This document shows, piece by piece, positions 1-8,400 of a DNA stretch of 16,329 bases (positions are counted from its first letter, which is position 1; the number at the start of each line of letters is the position of its first letter). The DNA lies in assembly GCA_900545935.1 (NCBI GenBank), contig URAP01000036.1:1-16329 (forward strand), read 5' to 3'. A model generated the notes under the pieces. The model did no database searches, was not told the origin of the DNA, and saw nothing but the letters and a program-made list of their open reading frames with translations. Position numbers and translations under genes: made by a program. Origin of the DNA: an uncultured Eubacteriales bacterium (GTDB lineage: Bacteria; Bacillota; Clostridia; Oscillospirales; CAG-272).

Positions 1-318
1 GCTGCGTGCAATGACCGAGAGATCCACATCGCCGTTCGCATATGCATAGCCCCAAAAGATAATCATCGCCTGAACCATCATAGGTGTGCCGCGGAATACC
101 TCGACATATGCAGTGATAAGAAAGTTGACCACCTTCATCAGTGCGGCGCCGACCTTATTCTTGACCTGCGGAATGGTACGTATAATACCGTTGAGCAGAC
201 CTATCAAAAGTCCGATAAGTGTTCCGACAATGGCGATGAGCATCGTATTGCCGACACCGCCGAGTATCTGGGCGTTGTATTTTACCCATACAGCCGCCAC
301 ATCGTTAAAAAATGACAT
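1..318 (-). CDS. Amino-acid ABC transporter permease, N-terminal part (runs off the window)
   Basis: Membrane permease of a polar amino-acid importer (HisM/GlnP type). The first 106 codons are present and the frame continues past position 1. The protein starts MSFFNDVAAVWVKYN, followed by a hydrophobic segment at about residues 18-41 and the family signature VEVFRGTPMMVQ near residues 75-86, typical of the amino-acid permease subfamily. It starts 31 bases after the stop of the upstream binding-protein gene, with a GAGG ribosome site about 8 bases before the ATG, so the two genes are one operon under the lysine riboswitch. Lysine or a related basic amino acid is the inferred substrate; the sequence alone does not prove it. 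An ATPase gene would be expected beyond the window. Confidence 0.9.
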   Translation of the reverse strand, partial: MSFFNDVAAVWVKYNAQILGGVGNTMLIAIVGTLIGLLIGLLNGIIRTIPQVKNKVGAALMKVVNFLITAYVEVFRGTPMMVQAMIIFWGYAYANGDVDLSVIARS

Positions 319-349
319 TATGAGATCCTCGTTTTATATGTAAGGTTAA

Positions 350-1207
350 TTACTCTTCTACGGGAGCAATCGATACCATCTTCATCATGAGCTCGCTTCT
401 CTCGGAATCGCTGATACCGTCAACGATCTCCGAAATTGCAGCGGCAAGGTCAGAGCCCTTTCTTACGCCGACGGCGATTGCGGTATCACCCTCATCGCAG
501 GTAAAGCCGGTAGAGTTGTTTACCAGCGGAGCAAAGGTAAGTCCGCTGCCCTCGGAGCAGATAGAGTATGCGGTAGGCTCCTCGGCTACATAGCCGTCGA
601 TGGTGTTTGCAGTAAGTGCGGTGTAAAGCAGTGTGAAGTCGTCAAGGATGTTCTCCTTTACGTCCTCGATCTGCTTAAGAGCTTCTGCGTGGAAGGTTGC
701 CGCCTGAGCACCGATAGAGCAGCCCTTGAAATCTGCGAGAGACTGAGCATTTGCGTATGCGCCATCCTCACGAACAATAATTACAAGGTTTGAAACATAA
801 TAGTTGTCGCTGAAGTCAAGAACAGCTTTGCGCTCTGCCGTCGGACTCATACCGGCAATGACACAATCAATCGTGCCGGATTCAACAGCGGGAATAAGCG
901 CATCCCACTTGTATGCGTAGATCTCAAGCTCAACGCCGAGCGAAGCGGCGATCTTTCTTGCGGCTTGAACGTCGTAGCCATTTGCATAGCCATCGGCATT
1001 TTTGATCTTTACAGCATCGTTATCTGCATTTGTCTGAGTCCAGTTGTAGGGGGCGTATGCACACTCCATACCAACCTTGAGAACACCGGCCTTCTTAATG
1101 TTTTCGACATCCTTAGACGCGTCAACGCTATTGCCGCAGGAAGCAAGAGCGGTAAGCGATACAGCGAGCATCACAGCCGCGAGAATGATACTGAGAATTC
1201 TTTTCAT
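350..1207 (-). CDS. Amino-acid ABC transporter substrate-binding lipoprotein (probably lysine)
   Basis: This 285-residue extracytoplasmic solute-binding protein of family 3 (SBP_bac_3) captures an amino acid for the ABC importer. It has a lipoprotein signal: charged start MKR, a hydrophobic stretch at residues 4-19 and lipobox LASC with the acylated Cys at residue 24. The mature protein begins with the usual family pattern (GVLKVGMECAYAPYNW), followed by the YDVQAARKIAASLGVELE region and a DCVIAGMSPTAERK segment typical of polar amino-acid binding proteins. The ribosome site AAGGAG lies about 8 bases before the ATG. The gene is preceded by a lysine riboswitch with a terminator about 45 bases upstream and is followed at 31 bases by the permease gene. 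Lysine specificity is inferred from the riboswitch; cystine, arginine or other polar amino acids cannot be excluded from the protein alone. Confidence 0.93.
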   Translation of the reverse strand: MKRILSIILAAVMLAVSLTALASCGNSVDASKDVENIKKAGVLKVGMECAYAPYNWTQTNADNDAVKIKNADGYANGYDVQAARKIAASLGVELEIYAYKWDALIPAVESGTIDCVIAGMSPTAERKAVLDFSDNYYVSNLVIIVREDGAYANAQSLADFKGCSIGAQAATFHAEALKQIEDVKENILDDFTLLYTALTANTIDGYVAEEPTAYSICSEGSGLTFAPLVNNSTGFTCDEGDTAIAVGVRKGSDLAAAISEIVDGISDSERSELMMKMVSIAPVEE

Positions 1208-1250
1208 GACTTTTATCTCCTTTTAAAGAATAAAATTGTTTTACGTCGAA

Positions 1251-1280
1251 AACAAAAAAGATCGGACGAAACGCCCGACC
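1251..1280 (-). terminator. Riboswitch-controlled intrinsic terminator
   Basis: On the minus strand GGUCGGGCG-UUU-CGUCCGAUC forms a 9-pair stem (two G-U wobbles) followed by six U. It lies between the lysine aptamer and the binding-protein start, so it is the expression platform. A near-palindrome at 1288-1310 (CCATATA...TATATGG) lies between aptamer and terminator and may take part in the switch. Confidence 0.88.
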
Positions 1281-1310
1281 GCAAATCCCATATAAACCGG
1301 TTATATATGG

Positions 1311-1488
1311 AACAAGAAGGTCATAGCACTCCGCATTTGCGACAGTCAACAAGGTATTTCCCTGCTGCCCAGCAACCGTACCCGCCGCGGCCGGAAGCTT
1401 CGGCAACAACGCCTTTCGCACGGGTTCGTCGGCTTCGGCAGCCTCGCCCGCGCTACTCTTCGTTATCGCGCCTCTATTCTTCTCTGTA
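1311..1488 (-). promoter_or_regulatory. Lysine riboswitch (L box) aptamer
   Basis: Read on the minus strand, the transcript matches conserved blocks of the lysine riboswitch in order: AUAGAGGCGCG, then AACGAAGAGUAG (P2 loop-E/kink-turn region), GCGAAAGGCG with GUUGCCGAAGC, GGUUGCUGGGCAG, and finally GACUGUCGC...GGAGUGCUAUG. The 5' part ACAG-GAAG...AUAG can pair with CUAU...CUUCUUGU at the 3' end to close P1. A promoter sits just upstream, and a terminator and an amino-acid binding-protein gene sit downstream, which is the expected arrangement: lysine binding favours termination. Recognition is by motif order and context, not by a covariance model search. Confidence 0.92.
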
Positions 1489-1502
1489 ATTCGATTGACC
1501 GC

Positions 1503-1531
1503 ATTTTATCACAAAGTCATCATGTTGTCAA
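1503..1531 (-). promoter_or_regulatory. Sigma-A promoter of the lysine riboswitch operon
   Basis: Minus strand: -35 TTGACA (1526-1531), 17-base spacer, -10 TAAAAT (1503-1508). The predicted start, near 1495, is only a few bases before the riboswitch aptamer, as expected. Confidence 0.9.
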
Positions 1532-1762
1532 CCCCTTTTCGGTGAAAAACGTATTTTTATTCATTTTGTTTGTATTATAGTCCTCGCAAGCAGCCCGCTT
1601 TGTTGATTAATAGAAAAAGTTGCACACAACATAATCCTTTTTTTGAAAAAAACAATACCGGGGACTGCGCCGCCCGCGCCTCATGTATGCCGTTCAGCGC
1701 GCCGCCGGATATATAATCAGCCGCAAAATCCAAAAAAATTATAAGACAGGTAAAATATTTGA
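1532..1762. other. Intergenic region between divergent promoters
   Basis: AT-rich spacer between the riboswitch promoter (minus) and the yfbR promoter (plus). It has homopolymer runs of T and A near 1638-1650 and a GC-rich patch near 1662-1712. I see no gene, RNA or convincing hairpin here. Confidence 0.5.
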
Positions 1763-1791
1763 TTGCACATTCGGACAGTTTATGTTAGAAT
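1763..1791 (+). promoter_or_regulatory. Sigma-A promoter of yfbR
   Basis: -35 TTGCAC (1763-1768), 17-base spacer, -10 TAGAAT (1786-1791). It lies about 50 bases before the start codon, on the same strand as the gene. Confidence 0.75.
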
Positions 1792-1844
1792 ATATTTAAC
1801 AATATATTTAACAACAACCGGATAACAAACCAAATGAGGTCATC

Positions 1845-2474
1845 ATGAACAACAGTTTTTTTGCGATTCTTTTTCGCCAGCGCTATATAAGAAGATGGGG
1901 ACTCATGCGCAACACTCGTGAGGAAACGCTTGAGGAGCACGCTGCGGAGACCGCGATGCTCGCGCATGCGCTCGCCTCTATCGGTAACGAGCTGTTCGGC
2001 AGACACTATAACGCCGACCGCGCAGTTACGCTCGCGCTCTTTCACGATGCGACAGAGGTCTATACCGGCGATATGCCGACACCGGTCAAATATTACACCC
2101 CCGAGATACGAGAGAGCTATAAGAGGATCGAAGCCGAGGCAGCTCGCAGGCTCTGCACCACCCTGCCGGCCGAGCTGCAGCCGATATACGAGCCTATTAT
2201 ATGCGGTCATGCAGCGGGAGAGAACAGCAATGATCGGATGAATTCTCCCGAAAGAGCAGCAGATGAGGAGCTCGGCTGCATCGTAAAGGCTGCCGACAGC
2301 CTCTCTGCCTATATCAAATGTCTCGGCGAGCTCGGCGCGGGAAACGCCGAATTTGAGGATGCAGCAGCATCTACAAGAAAAAAACTCGAGCAAATGCATA
2401 TGCCCGAGCTTGACTGGTTTATTGATAATATGCTCGAGGCGTTTACCGTTCCGATAGACAGAGTGGGATTCTGA
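1845..2474 (+). CDS. yfbR: HD-domain 5'-deoxynucleotidase, YfbR type
   Basis: This 209-residue cytosolic metal-dependent phosphohydrolase is of the YfbR family, which removes the 5' phosphate from deoxyribonucleoside monophosphates in nucleotide salvage. It can be lined up with E. coli YfbR along most of its length: RRWGLMRNTREETLEEH near residues 16-32, FHDATEVYTGDMPTPVKY near 66-83, and VKAADSLSAYIKCLGELGAGNAEF near 147-170. The metal ligands H32, H67, D68 and D151 are present, as are R17 and W18, which match the substrate-contacting Arg-Trp of the family. Length is normal for the family. GAGGT lies about 7 bases before the ATG. It stands alone with its own promoter. dNMP specificity comes from the family. 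Confidence 0.93.
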   Translation: MNNSFFAILFRQRYIRRWGLMRNTREETLEEHAAETAMLAHALASIGNELFGRHYNADRAVTLALFHDATEVYTGDMPTPVKYYTPEIRESYKRIEAEAARRLCTTLPAELQPIYEPIICGHAAGENSNDRMNSPERAADEELGCIVKAADSLSAYIKCLGELGAGNAEFEDAAASTRKKLEQMHMPELDWFIDNMLEAFTVPIDRVGF

Positions 2475-2582
2475 GCTCTTTGCGGTGCATGCCTCCTTTC
2501 GGCAAATACTCGTTATGCCTCCTGTGCAGCATATGTCCGTATTTCCGCGAAGTTCGATGACAGATACCGAGCCCAAGTTCAA

Positions 2583-2612
2583 TTAACAATTTGTATACCT
2601 TTGGATTATACT
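2583..2612 (+). promoter_or_regulatory. Probable tRNA promoter
   Basis: -35 TTAACA (2583-2588), 18-base spacer, -10 TATACT (2607-2612), about 80 bases before the tRNA. A second perfect TATAAT lies at 2631-2636 but has no good -35 at the right distance; either could be used. Confidence 0.5.
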
Positions 2613-2690
2613 ATATTCATAATCAAGTGATATAATTACCGTGTTGTGCAAAGGAAAGCTGATTTTAATTTGTACAGCACCCGATATTTC

Positions 2691-2767
2691 GGGCCATTAG
2701 CTCAGTTGGTTAGAGCTACCGGCTCATAACCGGTCGGTCCAAGGTTCGAGTCCTTGATGGCCCACCA
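2691..2767 (+). tRNA. tRNA with anticodon CAT (elongator Met, or Ile2 after lysidine modification)
   Basis: A complete 77-base cloverleaf with encoded CCA. The acceptor stem GGGCCAT/ATGGCCC is fully paired, D stem GCTC/GAGC, anticodon stem ACCGG/CCGGT around loop CTCATAA (anticodon CAT), T stem CAAGG/CCTTG, discriminator A. It is not the initiator tRNA: the 1-72 pair is intact and the three consecutive G-C pairs of initiator anticodon stems are absent. Elongator Met and lysidine-modified Ile2 (reading AUA) share this anticodon, and I cannot separate them with certainty by eye. Confidence 0.96.
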
Positions 2768-2768
2768 C

Positions 2769-2815
2769 GAAAGAACCCTCTATTGTCTACCGGCAATAGA
2801 GGGTTCTTTCAACTT
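2769..2815 (+). terminator. Terminator hairpin after the tRNA
   Basis: A perfect 17-base-pair inverted repeat (arms 2769-2785 and 2794-2810, 8-base loop) starts two bases after the tRNA CCA end. The trailing T-run is short (CTTTT), but the stem is very strong. On the other strand it could also stop transcripts from the ATP-grasp gene that cross the repeat array. Confidence 0.75.
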
Positions 2816-2817
2816 TT

Positions 2818-3014
2818 AATGATATCGTTCTTTCAATGATATCGTTCTTTCAATGATATCGTTCCTGTCGGAACGGGTGATACATCTTCAATATGATATC
2901 GTACCTTCGTGCTGTAATACATATCTGCGGCATATGAAAGAACGGATATTATATCATGCTTGTGCGGCAAGCCTATCATGCGACTCTCCGTATATCATAT
3001 CGCGATAGCGATAT
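2818..3014. repeat. Array of short tandem and inverted repeats ('ATGATATCG' family)
   Basis: This noncoding stretch of about 200 bases opens with a 17-base unit, AATGATATCGTTCTTTC, at 2818-2834 and 2835-2851, and a third partial copy at 2852-2865. Degenerate palindromic modules follow: GTTCC/GGAAC at 2861-2874, ATATGATATCGTACC...GTAATACAT at 2891-2922, GCTTG/CAAGC at 2958-2972 flanked by ATATCATG and TATCATG, and ATATCGC-GATA-GCGATAT at 2997-3014. GAAAGAACGGATAT (2936-2949) is nearly complementary to the tandem unit, so a larger fold is possible. There are no unique spacers, so this is not a CRISPR. The function is unknown; it resembles REP-like intergenic hairpin clusters. Confidence 0.75.
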
Positions 3015-3065
3015 ATCTTCCGAAATCGCAGCATTTATATGAAAAAGCCAATGCCAGATCCGCAC

Positions 3066-4157
3066 TCACCTTCCGTCCGCGCCGAGAAAATCCTTTATCT
3101 GATCGAATCTCTGTCTGAAGCCTCTGCCGGAGCATATCTGTATAGAAGCAAAGGACGGCTTTGTGTTGCCCTCGATCATTACCCAGCCGCCGTCGGTCAG
3201 CGCCATATCCCAGCCTACATATTTCTGTTCGGGAACTACTCTTACAAGCTCGTTTATCGTATCAAGCAGCTCATTCCATCTCGGTATGCGACTGCCCTTT
3301 ATTTTTGCGTTCGTATCGGGATGGGCATCATATGTAAGGACGGTCTCTCCGTACTTTTTGCAGCCGGCGGTCATCACCTCTCCTGTCTCCGTATCGACCC
3401 GAGCCACCACTCCTCCGCCGTACACATTGTCAACTACCGATTCGCCCACGCCCATACGCAGCAGCGCATAGACGTATTCGACACGTCCGCTATTATATGC
3501 TGTAACAAAGCGTATCGTATTTACCGAGGCGGGGTGATATGCCGCCATCGCCTCATCCTGTCGGACAAGCTCTTCAGCGACTGCACGCCCGCCTGCAAGT
3601 ATATCAGCAAAGATCCTGCCGATATCGCTGTCGCGGTCGGTGTCTATAATTCTGATACCGACACCGAGCGAATATGCCTCCGGCTTTATCATAAAGCTGC
3701 CGTGCCGTCCGATGAAACGGATGAATTCTCCTAAATCGCCCGCATCCGCGATCTCTACTACATCCCTCTTATAATACTGCTTGAATGTCTTATAGCAGAG
3801 ATATTTATTATTGAACTTTTCCTGAGTTTCCGCAGAAGAGATGGATTTGAGAAAGAACATCTTCTCCCATTCTCCGACGTACTCGAGCTTCTCCCTGCGA
3901 CTCTTATTCCTTAGATCAAACGAAAAATAATCCTGATACCAAAAGCCGTAAAAATACATATTCTTGATAAGCTCATATTGCAGCCGACGCAGGCGGAAGC
4001 TGCCGAAATCCTTGCTCTCGGGAATATTCTTTCGGATTATAGGGTTAATGTTCTTGTCGATCTCCGGATCAAAAAGAAAGCGCAGATAGTAAGCCAACGC
4101 GGCAAAGAATGCAAAAAAGATATTTCCCCTTGCTTTCTTCAATGTTTTATATGTCAT
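3066..4157 (-). CDS. ATP-grasp protein, sugar-transfer-associated type
   Basis: This 363-residue cytosolic protein is of the ATP-grasp fold and most resembles the family called sugar-transfer associated ATP-grasp, often found with polysaccharide biosynthesis genes. ATP-grasp enzymes join a carboxylate to an amine or similar group through an acyl-phosphate; the substrates here are unknown. Visible features are an aromatic, Tyr/Phe-rich N-terminal region (residues 12-80), the ATP-binding Lys in FMIKPEAYSLGVGI (K158), an EEL hinge (E195-E196), SVNTIRFVT (N213, R216), DNVYGGGVVARVD (243-255), and the metal-binding end GWDMALTDGGWVMIEGNTKPS (D317, E329, N331). The longer frame opening at 4178 is unlikely: its ATG directly abuts the -10 box, whereas the ATG at 4157 has GGAGGC about 6 bases upstream. 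It is a single-gene unit with no glycosyltransferase neighbours here. Confidence 0.88.
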   Translation of the reverse strand: MTYKTLKKARGNIFFAFFAALAYYLRFLFDPEIDKNINPIIRKNIPESKDFGSFRLRRLQYELIKNMYFYGFWYQDYFSFDLRNKSRREKLEYVGEWEKMFFLKSISSAETQEKFNNKYLCYKTFKQYYKRDVVEIADAGDLGEFIRFIGRHGSFMIKPEAYSLGVGIRIIDTDRDSDIGRIFADILAGGRAVAEELVRQDEAMAAYHPASVNTIRFVTAYNSGRVEYVYALLRMGVGESVVDNVYGGGVVARVDTETGEVMTAGCKKYGETVLTYDAHPDTNAKIKGSRIPRWNELLDTINELVRVVPEQKYVGWDMALTDGGWVMIEGNTKPSFASIQICSGRGFRQRFDQIKDFLGADGR

Positions 4158-4178
4158 ACCGTCGCCTCCGTTTTCCAT

Positions 4179-4208
4179 ATTATATTATAAAAACCACCAC
4201 CACGTCAA
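4179..4208 (-). promoter_or_regulatory. Sigma-A promoter of the ATP-grasp gene
   Basis: Minus strand: -35 TTGACG (4203-4208), 18-base spacer, -10 TATAAT (4179-4184). The predicted transcript start, near 4172, lies downstream of the ATG at 4178, so translation must begin at 4157. Confidence 0.8.
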
Positions 4209-4308
4209 GGATTAAAATATAAGCATGCCAAAGCAGACTCAGCGACGGACGGCGGACAAAAATCGTCAGAAATAAAATACATACAAGATAATCGGCTGAT
4301 CAACACCG

Positions 4309-4345
4309 AAAAAGCAGCCGGAGCCCGCCGCACGACAGGCTCCGG
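4309..4345 (-). terminator. Intrinsic terminator of the HAD phosphatase gene
   Basis: Minus strand: CCGGAGCC and GGCTCCGG form an 8-pair GC-rich stem (4318-4345) with a 12-base loop, followed after a few bases by TTTTT (4309-4313). It lies about 28 bases after the gene's stop codon. Confidence 0.75.
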
Positions 4346-4372
4346 TCAACGCTGGTATTTCGATATCTAAAG

Positions 4373-5203
4373 CTACTTCTTCTCCTCTGTCTCCGCGTGC
4401 TTGCCCTCGCGTGCAAGCACGGGGATATCTCCGACACCGTCGAGTACTGCGCCGGGACGGTAAGCATAGTGCTTGAGCGTCTTTCGCGTCGAGACGCCCG
4501 AGAGCACGAGCACGGTCGACATGCCGCTCTCCATTCCCGAAATAACGTCTGTATCCATTCTGTCACCTATCATCACCGCCTCCGCGGAGTGGCAGCCGAG
4601 CAGCTTGAGCCCGGTACGCATCATGAGCGGATTCGGCTTTCCGCAGAAATATGCCTGAGTGCCCGCAGCCATCTCGATAGGCGAGATGAGCGCGCGGCAT
4701 GCGGGAGCAATACCGTCCTCGATAGGTCCGGTAAGATCCGAATTCGCGCCTATCAGCTTTGCGCCCTTGATCACGAGATTCGTCGCCTTGGTCAGCGTAT
4801 CGAGCGAGTAAGAGCGACCCTCTCCGACAACGACATAGTCGGGGTTGACATCGTTCATAGTGATGCCCGCATCGTAGAGCGCGTTGAGCAGCCCCGCCTC
4901 ACCGATAACGAACGCAGAGCAGCCGGGTGCCTGATCGCGCAGGAAAGCCGCCGTTGCGAGCGCGCTCGTATAGAAATGCCGCTCGGGCACGTTGAGCCCC
5001 ATGCGTGCGAGCTTCTGATTCAGTTCGCGTGGGGTATAGCCGCTGTTATTTGTCAGAAACAGATATTCCTTCTTCTCCTCGTGAAGCCAGTCGAGAAACT
5101 CAGCCACACCGGGCAGAACCTGATTGCCGTGATATATAACTCCGTCCATATCGCAGATGAAGCCTTTTTTCGCGTTAAAATCTATTGTAGATACATTTGT
5201 CAT
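4373..5203 (-). CDS. HAD-superfamily phosphatase, NagD-like (subclass IIA)
   Basis: This 276-residue cytosolic phosphatase is of the NagD / p-nitrophenylphosphatase-like HAD group, whose members hydrolyse sugar phosphates or nucleotides. All HAD motifs are visible: motif I DMDGV (nucleophile D18, acid D20), motif II FLTNNSG (T51, N52), the IIA cap with ANSDLTGPIEDGIAPACRALI, motif III Lys in FCGKPNP, and motif IV VMIGDRMDTDV. The substrate cannot be read from the sequence. The frame opens further upstream at 5275, but that start has no ribosome site. The ATG at 5203 has a GGCAGGCG stretch upstream, only moderately convincing, and gives a family-like N-terminus with motif I at residue 18. No promoter is clear. 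Confidence 0.92.
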   Translation of the reverse strand: MTNVSTIDFNAKKGFICDMDGVIYHGNQVLPGVAEFLDWLHEEKKEYLFLTNNSGYTPRELNQKLARMGLNVPERHFYTSALATAAFLRDQAPGCSAFVIGEAGLLNALYDAGITMNDVNPDYVVVGEGRSYSLDTLTKATNLVIKGAKLIGANSDLTGPIEDGIAPACRALISPIEMAAGTQAYFCGKPNPLMMRTGLKLLGCHSAEAVMIGDRMDTDVISGMESGMSTVLVLSGVSTRKTLKHYAYRPGAVLDGVGDIPVLAREGKHAETEEKK

Positions 5204-5369
5204 TATATTTCGCCTGCCTTTCGCATTCTGAGAATAATTTATCACAGATTTGTTAAAAAGTTCTATCCTTATCATGTAAAATATTTATTAAGCCACCGCG
5301 ACATCGACATACTCCGCGCACGTGCGCCGTAACATGCCCGAAATCATGCTCCGCAGCAGCGATTCGGCA

Positions 5370-5398
5370 TTGACTATTCCGCCCGAATATAGTAAAAT
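5370..5398 (+). promoter_or_regulatory. Sigma-A promoter of the GH94-like gene
   Basis: -35 TTGACT (5370-5375), 17-base spacer, -10 TAAAAT (5393-5398). The predicted start, near 5405, coincides with an in-frame ATG, so that ATG is effectively leaderless without a ribosome site, and the ATG at 5441 is preferred. Confidence 0.8.
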
Positions 5399-5440
5399 AC
5401 CAATATGATAACGAAATCACTCTCACGGAGGTTTATCTGC

Positions 5441-8400
5441 ATGGAAAAAAAGACAAGCGGCGGCTATGTTAATATAGGCGGACGCGAATACTACGAGATA
5501 GACGAATACGACCGTCTCGAGCCGTTTCTGTACACTCTTGCCGCTTCAAATGATATATGGTTCTACCTTGCCTCGAGCGGCGCGGTAACGGCGGGCAGAA
5601 AGAACGCAGAGCAGGCATATTTTCCCTATCAGACCGAGGACAGGCTCTATCACTGCACCGACACGGGCTCAGTCACGCTGATACGGGTAACGCGCGGCGG
5701 CAAAAGCGCTGTATGGGAGCCGTTTTCGACATCTCCCCTGCGCGACCTCTCGGTACATCGCAAAATAGCCAAGAGCGTGCTCGGCGACGAGGTGATCATC
5801 ACAGAAGAAAATCCTGCGCTCGGCATGACATTTACGATGAAATGGTGCAGCTGCGAAAGGTACGGCATAGTACGCAGCGCCGAGATAAGGAACGACGGCG
5901 AGCCCGCATCGGTCGAAGTGCTCGACGGACTGAGAAATATACTGCCGTACGGGGTACGCAGCGAATTTCAGCTTGCATGGCCCTGTCTCGGCGACGCATA
6001 CAAGGCAACCGAGCAGGTGGGTGAAAACACGGCGGTATTCTCACTGACCTCCGCCATCAACGATCTGCCCGAGCCCGAAGAGGCACTGCGTGCAAATGTT
6101 GCATGGTGCATCGCCCCGTTTGAAAAGCAGCTGCTGCTCTCAGAGCGCGCGATCGAGGCTTTCATGCGCGGAGAGGATGCTCAGGCAGGGGCTGCGTACG
6201 GCGAGCGCGGATGCTTCCTGCTTCGCTTTGAATATACGGCGGCAAGCGGCAGCTCGCGTGCATGGAAAACTGTTTCCGACGTCGGTCTCGGTCAGGACGG
6301 CATCGCGAGAATAGCGGCAGGCATATCGGAGAGCGAGCTTGAGACAGAGATACTGCGCTCACGCGAGGAGCTGCGCTCCATCATAGCAAGAGCAGACGGG
6401 CTGCAGTGCACGGGTAACCGCGCATCGACCTACCATCATATGAGCAATGTTATGTTCAACAACATGCGCGGCGGTCTGTTCATGAACGGCTACGATGTTT
6501 CGGTAGACGATTTTATCGGCTTTCTGCGCTCGCATAACCGCCCGCTCGCGGATGAAAAATCCGAGGCGGTGCGCGCTGCACTCGGCGAGCACTGCACCGC
6601 GGCACATCTGCATGAGTTCGGCGCGCAGTCCGGCGACCCCGATCTGCACCGTCTCACCGCGGAATATCTCCCCATCAGCTTTTCGCGCCGTCACGGTGAC
6701 CCCTCCCGCCCGTGGAACCGCTTTAATATCATTCTCAAGAATGAGGACGGCACGCCCCGCACATATTATGAGGGTAACTGGCGCGACATCTTTCAGAACT
6801 GGGAAGCTATGTTCATGAGCTTTCCCGAGTATCTGCCGAGCGTTATATCGGTATTTCTCGACTCCTCGTCCCCCGACGGCTACAATCCCTACCGTGTTAC
6901 CCGCGACGGTATAGACTGGGAGGTAGCCGAGCCCGGCAATCCAAACAGCTCTCAGGGCTACTGGGGAGACCATCAGATAGTCTATCTCTGCCGTCTGCTC
7001 GAGGAGCTGTCGCGCTATGACCGTGCGGCACTCGACACTCTGATGGCATCAGACTGCTTTACCTATGCGGATATTCCCTACCGTATAGCCGACTTTGACC
7101 GCATGATATCCGACCCGAAGGATACGATCGAGCTCGACGCGGAGAAGAACCGCCGTCTGCGCGCAGAGTCTGCCGAGCTCGGCGGAGACTACCGGCTGCT
7201 GCGCATCGGCGGCAGGACGTATACGGCGACATTCGCGGAGAAGCTGAGCATTCCGATAGCGGCTAAGCTCTCTTATCTCGTACTCGGCGGCGGAGTATGG
7301 ATGAACACCCGCCGACCCGAATGGAACGACGCAAACAATGCGATAGTCGGCTATGGTCTGTCGGTCGTAACGACCGCGCAGCTCCGCCGTCATCTTGCAC
7401 TCTGCCGTGAGCTGTTCGCTGAACATCTCGGAGAGAGCTTTGTGATTACCGAGGAGGTCTGCACATGGCTGCGCGACCTCACCGACCTGCTTGAGCGCTA
7501 CATCCCGCTTGCGGAACGCGAGCTAACACCCGCACTCCGCTACGACGCTCTGCGCTCGACCGCAGAGGCGTTCGACCGCTACAAAAGCGTTGTTTACGCG
7601 GGCGGCTTCTCGGGCAGACGCACCGAGATGGGCTACGCGGAGCTATGCAAGCTGTTTGAGCTCGGTATCCGCGGCTGCGATCTTACGCTCGCGGCATGCC
7701 GCACCGACGACGGGCTGTTTCACTCCTATAATCTGCTGCACCGCAGCGGCGAGAGCATCGAGATAAGCCGCCTGTTTCCCATGCTCGAGGGTCAGGTCGC
7801 GGTGCTCGGCTCGGGTTATCTGTCCGCCGAGGAGTCGCGCCGTCTCATCCGTGCGATGTATGCGAGCCCGCTCTACTCCGAGCGCAACCGCACATTCTAT
7901 CTCTATCCCATCCGCATGAGCACACCGTTTACCGAGCGCGGCATTCTCGGCGAGGATGAAATTTCCGAAAGTGCATTGCTCACCCGTCTGCTCTCCGACG
8001 GAAACACCGATATCGTCGTACGCTGCGCGGACGGCATAGTACGCTTTGCGCCCGCAATGATAAGCGCTGCCAAGCTCAATGCCGCGCTCTCTGCGCTGCC
8101 CGCAGAATACCGCAGCGCGGCGGAGGGCGAGCGCGAGGCACTGCTTGCGCTCTATGAGCGGCATTTCCGGCACTATGAGTTTACGGGACGCTCACAGATA
8201 ATGTACGGCTACGAGGGTATAGGTTCGATATACTGGCACCAGAATTCAAAGCTGCTCGTTTCGATACAGGAAGCATATCTTGCGGCACACCGCAGCGGCG
8301 ACGGCGCGGAGAACGCCCTGCGCGACGAATACTATCTCGCACGCAGCGGTCTCGGCTTCTGCAAGGAGCCCGACGATTGGGGCGCATTCCCGCAGGATGC

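Noticed and set aside
86..343. Plus-strand frame over the permease start
   Set aside because: Antisense of the permease N-terminus, which shows the family signature on the minus strand.
965..1489. Frames on both strands across the riboswitch region
   Set aside because: The region is explained by the lysine aptamer and terminator; the frames cross the binding-protein start or the RNA structures and lack ribosome sites.
1785..2582. Minus-strand 265-codon frame opposite yfbR
   Set aside because: yfbR is a clear family member; the antisense frame has no recognisable features.
2818..2865. Possible CRISPR repeats
   Set aside because: The 17-base units are directly adjacent, with no unique spacers and no cas genes nearby.
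4397..5332. Plus-strand 311-codon frame opposite the HAD phosphatase
   Set aside because: Shadow of a gene with complete HAD motifs; antisense frame has no domain pattern.
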